Shown here piece by piece: positions 1 to 8,964 of a stretch of DNA of 55,488 nt (position 1 is its first letter; each line of letters opens with the position of its first letter). The notes beneath the pieces were generated by a model. That model saw nothing but the letters and a program-made list of their open reading frames with translations, did no database searches and was not told the origin of the DNA. Origin of the DNA: Lingula anatina. Taxonomy: Eukaryota; Brachiopoda; Lingulata; Lingulida; Lingulidae. The stretch is from positions 1 through 55,488 of the forward strand of contig NW_019773687.1 of assembly GCF_001039355.2 (NCBI RefSeq), given 5' to 3'. The position numbers were made by a program, and so were the translations under genes.

Positions 1-108
1 GCTTGAACACATTTATTTTATTTTCAAAATTTTAATAGTAACTAACAGTAAAAGATAACCAAAACTGTAAACCATATTATACATAGAGAGCACCTGTTTT
101 GACCAGTA

Positions 109-3100
109 TCACCTCAGTGAGCCAAGATTGCTTTGGATCTGCTTTATCAAATACAAAAGATGAAATACATATGTGATTGGCAATCCCTTGGTAAATAAGC
201 TCTCTGTCCTACATGGTAACTGAAATGAGAACGGTTCCAATTTGTACTTATTTTTTACTTTAATCTGAATTAACTTTTTTTCACAAAATTTGACACATTC
301 CAATACGTTCCGCTAGTCTCGGTTCAACTATTAAACCTAGATATGTGTTGATAAATTCCCTAATGGCAAGTGTTTGTGTTTTATCAACACATTTGTACAA
401 TTATTATGTCAGAACATTTCTCTTAATCCAACTAAAAACATAAAGATGAGTATAATGCTGTCATGGGATCAGAGAAATTCTGCCTCACACTCGGTTAAAT
501 AAGTCTCAAACTGAACAACATTATTGAAATGAAAACTTTCTTCTTTCAGAATTATAATGTGTAAACAAAAGTCAAAGAACAATCTGAACATGTCATCTTT
601 AACACCAGTTTGGTAGCTCTAGAGATCTGCCCTCTGTTCAGGAGTTACCACAGTCGCCCTTCGTCTAAGAACACAAATGAGACAAAATGAGTTATCCTGG
701 GCAATCCAAGATAAAAAAGAAGCCAACATTTGTTTCCCTTTCTTCTAGACAGTTCTTGTGAAGATGAATTAGGTATTGGTCTCTTCCCTCTTCCAAAACC
801 CCCATGCCCTAGATTGGTTCAACAGCCCCACCCTATCCTTCAATTGGCCTTGATGACCTTGGCAAGTGACCTTGATCATAGCTGTGACCTTGATCATGAC
901 ATCACACCACTACTTCCTCTCCTATGACGTCACCTATCATCAAGAGGGACTGTGAATTTTTTATTTCCTGTCTGGCAGTGAACCTGGCGGACCTGCACTG
1001 TAAATATGTGTGGATAATCTTCCATGTAGGACGACAAAATTTTCTAAAAAATATATATATAAATGACTATAATAATTATAACAATAAGGCTTATTGTGCT
1101 CCCTTTGCAATATCTACAAAAATTACTGAATGCATATACAGTATATGTTGTACATATTGAAAGTATTAAATTGGAGTAAGATTCAATTACTAAACATTTA
1201 CTTTCAAAATAAATATTAAAGAGAATTATAAAAACAAAATGTAGTGTTTGTCATTCTTTAAAGTATATACTTTCAAATTAATATGACCTCATTTTCTGAA
1301 GCATGTTCCATGAGACAATTAGGTGAAAAATGTGAGATATGGACAGAACATACTATCACAACATTAACTGCCATAATTCTAAATCATTTCTTTGTCTCAG
1401 GAATATTTCTTTAAGTCATGCTAGCACAACCTTTCTCTGTTTTGTGAAGCCAGATTGATTAACCTGTAACTTACGTCGAGTGATGCCCTAATCTTAGGAG
1501 TGACCTCTTGTGTGATATCCCCCAGTGCCCATAGAACACTCATATGAAATGATGGATTCTGCAATAGGCATATAAGGTACATTCCCAATGAGACTATAGT
1601 TCTATGAAATCGATCCAACTCTGTAGAGACCCTCAGTGAATGCAGTCAGATAAACACACCTCTTCTTGGCTGGAAACAAGAGGAGGTGTGTACACCTGTT
1701 AATCAGATTATTTTCAGCAAGATTCCCAGCAGAGTTGGGTCGATCTATGTAGAATGATAGTTTCATTGGGAATGTGCCCATATTTAACTATAGACTTATC
1801 AAATGGATGAGTGCCGTACAGGATGGCATAAACTAGCTGCAGATTATATACAAAATAAACATGTTTTCCTATGAATAAAGTACTAAATGTTTTATAGATA
1901 AGGTTTAAATAAAGTTGCTTACCAATTACGTCTGCCCTTTGAATTTCTAATTTAAAAATACAGATTGATGGTTTACAATTACTTGTGACTTTATTCTTTG
2001 ATTACAATATTTCACCTTATAATACTTTTGTAGATGGAACTCCTCCAAGGTGTTATCAACATTTTCCACCAAGCTGCACAAATTTTTAAAACCATGCTGA
2101 ACTTTTAGACCCAGGAAAGACCTAAAAAGAAATTAAATGAAATGGAAATTAAATGGCTAAATTAATCTCTGGAAGATAAAAGACAGCAGGCATATAATAA
2201 TCATCAATTAAAAATGAACAGCTTTAATTTTTATCATTACAAATAAAAATTAATAATATATATTTAATTTACAATAAAAAGGGTCCTCATGAATGACATT
2301 AAAGAGTTTTGATCCAAGTAGTCTACTAACAACACAGAATACACTTTTCTCGCAATCCTATGGCTTGACACAGACTGTACAGAAGAATACCTACCTGGTT
2401 TTCTCATCATTAGTGTACACTTCTAATTCACCAAACTGGCAAGTAAAGCTAGAATAGTAAAACTAAAATTTATAAGCAAAAACCGAAATCATTTCTAAAG
2501 AGACTAAATGTGTATTTGTAATTATGAGGCCTCTTAGATGTAGATAGGTCTATTGTTCGTATTCTAACAAAAGGTTTATTTTAAACCATCCCAAGAGACT
2601 TAGAAAAGGACTATTTCAACCAACATCTGTTATCTTTTGTATTTTGAGAACATCATACACTGTACGTACTAGTTTCAGTATAGTGCCACATTACCTTACA
2701 GCGCAGTGTAGCTTGTCACGGAGTGTGGCGACAAAGGAGTCAATCCAGTGATGCCTCAGCACCACTGTCCGAGAAAGACTGACATGGAAGTCGTCCACAA
2801 CCTTCACGTTAAGTCCACCAGGAAGACAGGCTTGCAGTTCATTGATGAGGTAAAGAAACTGTTCGTCTGGATTAACTAGAAAAAGAATTTATGTACTGTT
2901 AGGAAAAGAATGCTGGCAGCATAACTAGCAGCTATGACATTTACTGTATTTGGCAGCAACATAATAATGATGGACAAAGATACACATAAATTCACATTGT
3001 TTAGTGCAAAGACTTTTTTCTTAAGGGAGCAATAAGATATTGAAAAACTTGACTTGAACAGACACATTACGAGCAAAGAATAAACAACTCTTGATTTTTT

Positions 3101-6100
3101 AGTGTGTATGAAAAGGACGTACCTTAATTTACGTAGCATTGTTTTACACTTCAAATTCAAGAAAAAAATTGGCCTTCAGAGCAAAATGAGTCTTGTTATC
3201 AGATTTATGTATTTTATGCAAAATTTTTACAACAAAGTGCACAGAAAGGGTATAGCTAGCTTACAGGGAATATAAACATATGTTGCCCATATGCCGTGCT
3301 CATGTGGAAAACTTCTTATTCGTCCATCATGTTCTTCTGGGATATCTTGGCTTTCTTTTTGATCTTGGAACATGGCTTTTATGTTGTCTGGCAAAGGAAG
3401 CCTGTCACTATAAAATAAAATTGACATGGTCACTTTAATGTTAGTGTTAAGAAATGAAAACAATTGGTCTTTTCAAATTGGTGTAATGCAAAAGAGAATT
3501 TTTTGCCCCCAAGATTACATCAATACAAAATGCTTTTACCCGTAATATTGCATTCTATGTATAAAAAATAATATAACTGTTATAAAGACATGAAGTGTAA
3601 ACCAGTCTGCTAACCTTTAACCATTTACCCGAGATTCCTAAATATAATGATATATAATTTCTACATTGCTTGCCATTTTCAATTGCAGAGATGGTAAATG
3701 GATATAGCATATGATTAGTACTTAATTTCCAACCATTTAACAGACTCTGTCAGGCAAGTAAAAGTAAAAATATTTGGTAAAAAGTAATAGTTTGTAAAAA
3801 AAACAACAGTTAAAAAATTGCATGCGAGTGTAAGAACATTTTACAATTATCACAAAAAACATTCATGTAAACATTAAAATGAAAATACTGTTATTTACAA
3901 ATGCATGCAAAAAGCTCAATCTGTAAGAGTAAAAAACATGCCTGGTGGGGCTAAAACCATTCAAAAGTTTGGGGGGGGGGGAGCTGTCAGTAAAATGTAA
4001 GAGGGGTTAATAAGGGAGAAAAGAAAAAATCCAGTTGTTAAGACCAACATGTGCCCTGAGCTTCTTCACTTTCAAACATCCACATGTGAGTGCTTCAATT
4101 CCCAGACTCTGACATTCAGCAGCCTCTGATTCAATTTTATCAATCACATTTCATCATCCAAATATCATTCCCCTGTAATAAAGCATATAACTCATACAAG
4201 TAGTTATCAGACCCATCTATCAGACCTGTCGAACTGGCACTGACCCTGAGGTCACATGTGTCACTGACTTGTTGACCTTGAAAAAAAAAGTTGCGGAATG
4301 TCAGAAAGAATGCACCTATTGAGTTCTGAGAAATAAAGAAGCTGGCACTGAAATACAAGGTAAAACATGGAAATGATATTCAAAACTATCCTTTTTAGTT
4401 GGAATTGGTTGCTGTTAGCTGATCTTGTTTAACATCCCAGATATAATACCTGAGTGCCGGGGTCTGGGGTCTATGGAGATTTAGGATATATATTTAATGG
4501 TTGTCATCTTGTCCTTTCAAGTCCAGCTACATGTACAGGTATGGTATGGATCAGTTGTCCACCTTCCTCCAAAAACGGGTGGAGCAGCAAACTAGGTGCA
4601 CAGTATTTGGACAGGGAAAACTAGCCAAACAATCACTTGTTGCAAGATCCCCCCCCCCTTCCAAAAGGAAAAAAAAACAAACTTGGCCACATTATTTCAC
4701 ATCTAAGTAGCTTTGAATTTTCTCTACTTTCTACATATAAAGAGACATAACCCAAACAAAAAATTGGGGCAGATATGCAAAAAGACAAAAGGAAATAAGC
4801 AAACATACAAACTACTAAAGGTTTAGATACATGTACATATGCCAGAAAATATCCAAAACATGTCTCTAAATAAATACTAACAAAATGTATTAACTGCTAT
4901 TTTTGTCTTTTTTCTTTTTTTTTTAAATCCGCTACAGCTCTCAAAAGAAAAAAAGTAAAAACAAGTTCAATAAAATGTTCTTAATAAGGTGAGCCACAAA
5001 GCCACTAGCACCTATGTTATCCTTTCTGAAACTACTGCTTCTTATAGAGCTTCAAGGCATTCTGTCCAGTCACTTTTAAGATGTGTTCCACACTCACTCC
5101 TCTTATGTTTGCAACTAATTCAGCCGTTCTAAACAGTTGCTTTTTGGAAGATTCTGACTGGTCAACTTCATACAGATAGGGAACATCCGACTCCAACAAT
5201 ATCTGTGAATCTCGAAGCATTTTCAGTGCTGCCCTCTGCCCAGGATTGAAGGAACCTACCAATCCAGTGAACCCAAAATGGGTGCGAGGAAACTTCTTTA
5301 GCCAATGCTTCACAACATATTTGGTCCCATAGAAATACCGCAAGTGGATCATATGGTAGGATGGCACAACATTTTGGAGATGGTCAAGAAGCATCAGGTA
5401 GGCATGCTGTCCCTGTTTATCATAAAGCGTGCTATGGCAGTACAAAACCAGAACATGCTGCCACTTCAGGAATGGCAAAATGTTCAACAACATCTGCACT
5501 TGCCGTGACCAGTCTTCCATGGGCTCTGTGAAGTCAAATCCAACATGGCCTAATGCCACAACACTGGGGTGCTTCATCAACTGTGCCAATGCCATCACCC
5601 AACTATTCTGCAAGCTGAGAGACTCTGAGGCATACTGAGGATGCAAACCTATGGCTATATTCCTGTTTCCTGGGCAATTATCCAGGCTTTCAAATGAAGG
5701 ATAAGTATTGGGATCACAATAAAATGCCACCGAGCCTCCAAATGTGATCTCGGCCCAGGCTGGTAAAGACTGAGGAACCAATTGGTTTTCTGTCTGAATC
5801 TTTACCTCAGGCAGAGGGTGACTGCTAAGACTGCTCAAAGATGATGCTGGACCATCAAAACTAACCTCCTTCCATCCCACAGAAGGACTGACATGGCTCA
5901 TCTCTGATGTGCCTCCAAGTACCCTGTTTGCCTGACAGGCTCTGTCTGCAGGAGACCGAAAAGTGTTCACCAAAAATTCCCTCTGAACAGGTAACAAAAT
6001 GGCCGAGATGACCAACAAAACCCTCCAGTGACACAGCACACCTATGGCATTAACGGGACGCAATCTGAACTTCTTTGGGGAAGGGACTCGAACAAAGTCA

Positions 6101-8889
6101 CACATGGTCTTCATGGCTTCCCGTTGGACAGGGGATATGGGACATCCAGACAATGATCTTAAATCCACAACCCTGTTAACATACTGAACCAGGTCATTCC
6201 ATTTTCCGGGCCTTCCCACCAACCATACATATAACATGGTGAGGGCTCTCCTTCTCTCCACCAGAACTTCTTCAACACACGGCAGACACTCATCAAATAC
6301 TGATGGAATGTGCAGTCCTTGGGCATGGGCTTTTAAGTCAACAGTTTTGGTTTTACAGCCTGGAACAATGCACTGCTTTTTCTTCACTTTCTTTTTAGGG
6401 TTGCTTAAGTCCTTACACTGACATGGAGGTACACTGCTTTTGATTGCAGTCTTCCCTTTCTTTTGTTTTCTTTTTCTCTTTGGTTTCTTAAGATTTTGTA
6501 CTGGTTGGCATTCCATACAATCAGGAGAATTGGACTGTTCTGCCCTCTGTCGTTTCCTTTGCTTTTTGTTCTTTCTTTTCTTCTGTCCATTTTTCACCTT
6601 GATCTGATCAGGTATGGCCTCCCTTTATTTAATAAATGATATATATTAATAATATGTATCCCTTTAAGGGATATATATTATTAATATATACACATCATTA
6701 CTAACACAACTCAACACACCTTTACTACTAACACCACTATTATTCTAAACTTTTTCACTAACAACATATATGCATCATTGCTTTTAACACAACTAATTAA
6801 AACTGTTTAGTGAACCAAATGTTAATTCTCTGGGAATATGATTTGCATCAAAACAACATACAGACTGTATAGTCAGTCAGCCCATTAATTCTGATCAAAG
6901 CATGAAAAAAGTTAGTTTGTTAATTCTCAAAGAGATGCCATATTGCTAATGGTAATGTTGTCAAATATTAAGCAATCTTTCGCCAGGATATCCCTTGCTT
7001 TAGAACTAAGATCACTTTGAGCAAAGAATTTCAGGTGGAATTCCGGTTGACATGTGATGGGATTTGGCTCAAATAGATCTTTATCAACTAAAAAATACCC
7101 AAGTTTAACAGATTTCTGCACCAATACTAATTCATCCTCAAGCATTTTAAAAACAATTCTTAGTAGAATCCAGGCCTGAGGCTACTGTGTAAAATGATAC
7201 AACTAGGAAAAAAAGGATAAATAATTTAAAAGTCTCCTTTGTTTAAATCAATGATCTATCATCTAAGGGAAGTTGTGTGACTGAGGTAGTTATGATAGCC
7301 TGCCGCATTATCAGCATGACATTGCACATGGTCATTGCTAGGCATCAGCAGACACAAGTCTAAAAATAAGGGTGTGTGCACAAAGAAATTAAAAAGATTG
7401 ATTCATAACCATACTCTTAACCAAGTTAAGTCTGTATGTTCCATAAAGCTGAGACTGAGAAAGTAGGACATGTACTACTTAAGATATAAAAATCTCAAAA
7501 ACCTCCAGATGCTTATCAAAATACACAGTCAAAACTTTCAATACTCATTGTCATCAACAAGTTCACCAAATATGCATCATGATCTTCGATAGCATTTTTT
7601 AAGAGAAGTGTTGTAAAAAGGTGAGTTTTGAACTGGATTTAATACAAACTGTCAGCAACAGTTCATCCAATCCCCTCCTTTTTGGAACTCTCCCAACTCT
7701 TAGGCTCCAGCTTGTATATAAGCTGGGCATTTTCTACCATTCAGCCTGCGCATCAGCGGCTCAACGGCAGTGATTCTCTCACCGGCCCAAGCCTCAGTGG
7801 CGTACCCGGCAGCCCACCATGACAGCGGTCTTACCAGCAGCAGTTTTCAATTTGTTTTGTTTTATTTTAGTCAAAATTTGTATTGTTTTTTCGTAACATT
7901 AAATTTCTTATGTTATTTATATTGTTCTTGTCTTTTTTTATCTTCGATAGTCTCCAACACAAACAATGCCACTTACTTCCTATTTATTTATGACATTGCT
8001 TTTTCAGGCCCATAATGCCATCTCAGGTAACACCAGAAATAAGCATATGGGGTAGTCTACCTGAAAAAAATACTTTTTTCGTATAGTAGAAATTACTACA
8101 GTAACTGTTCATGTAGTTCCTCCCAGAGGAGATGAGAGCACTCAGTCAGCACAAGTGCCTATAGTAAGGATGACAGAGAAGCTGGTTAAGTGGCTCTACA
8201 CAAGACTTCCTTCCAATAAACAAAGCTACACACTCTCCTTTCAAACTCAGCCCTGAAAGGAACAGGAGCAAAAAAAAAAGGAGCCTGTTGGTCTAGAACA
8301 AGAAAGAAATTTATACAATGTTGGGGTCTTGGTCTTAAAATTGATATACATATGCTGGATACTACTGAAAACCTGGGAGAAACTATTAACAATAAGATCG
8401 AGGAAGATTTTTGGAGACCTGGCCCCCGTTTCACAAAGAATCTTAAATCCGTAGTCGACTAGCTGGGTGGCCTAGCTAGGTCGACTTAGCTGAAGTCGAC
8501 TAGGAGTGTTTCACAAAGAATCTAACGTCTTAGCTTGAAAAGTGACAACTATAGTAAACTTAGGACATAAAGGCTACTTTAAAAAACATATGCTCCTAAA
8601 AAAAATTTCTCAATAAAAGCATCGCCCTCGGAAATAAAGACTTGCGAAAATGCGGGTTAGTGATCACAACTTGGAAATTGAACAGGGTTGCTATACATCT
8701 CCAAATACCCCTACTGAGAATAGTAAGTGCCCCACTATGATGAAATTGAAATGGAAATTCATTTTTACTGAAATGTAAAGAACCTAAGAGATGGAAGAAG
8801 TAGACTCATGATACCTCCTGAGCAGAAAACAGACCATGAAAAACTTGACTGGCTGCTCAGTCCAAAAAGTGAAACATGCTTAAGAGCCT

Positions 8890-8964
<75 letters not shown>

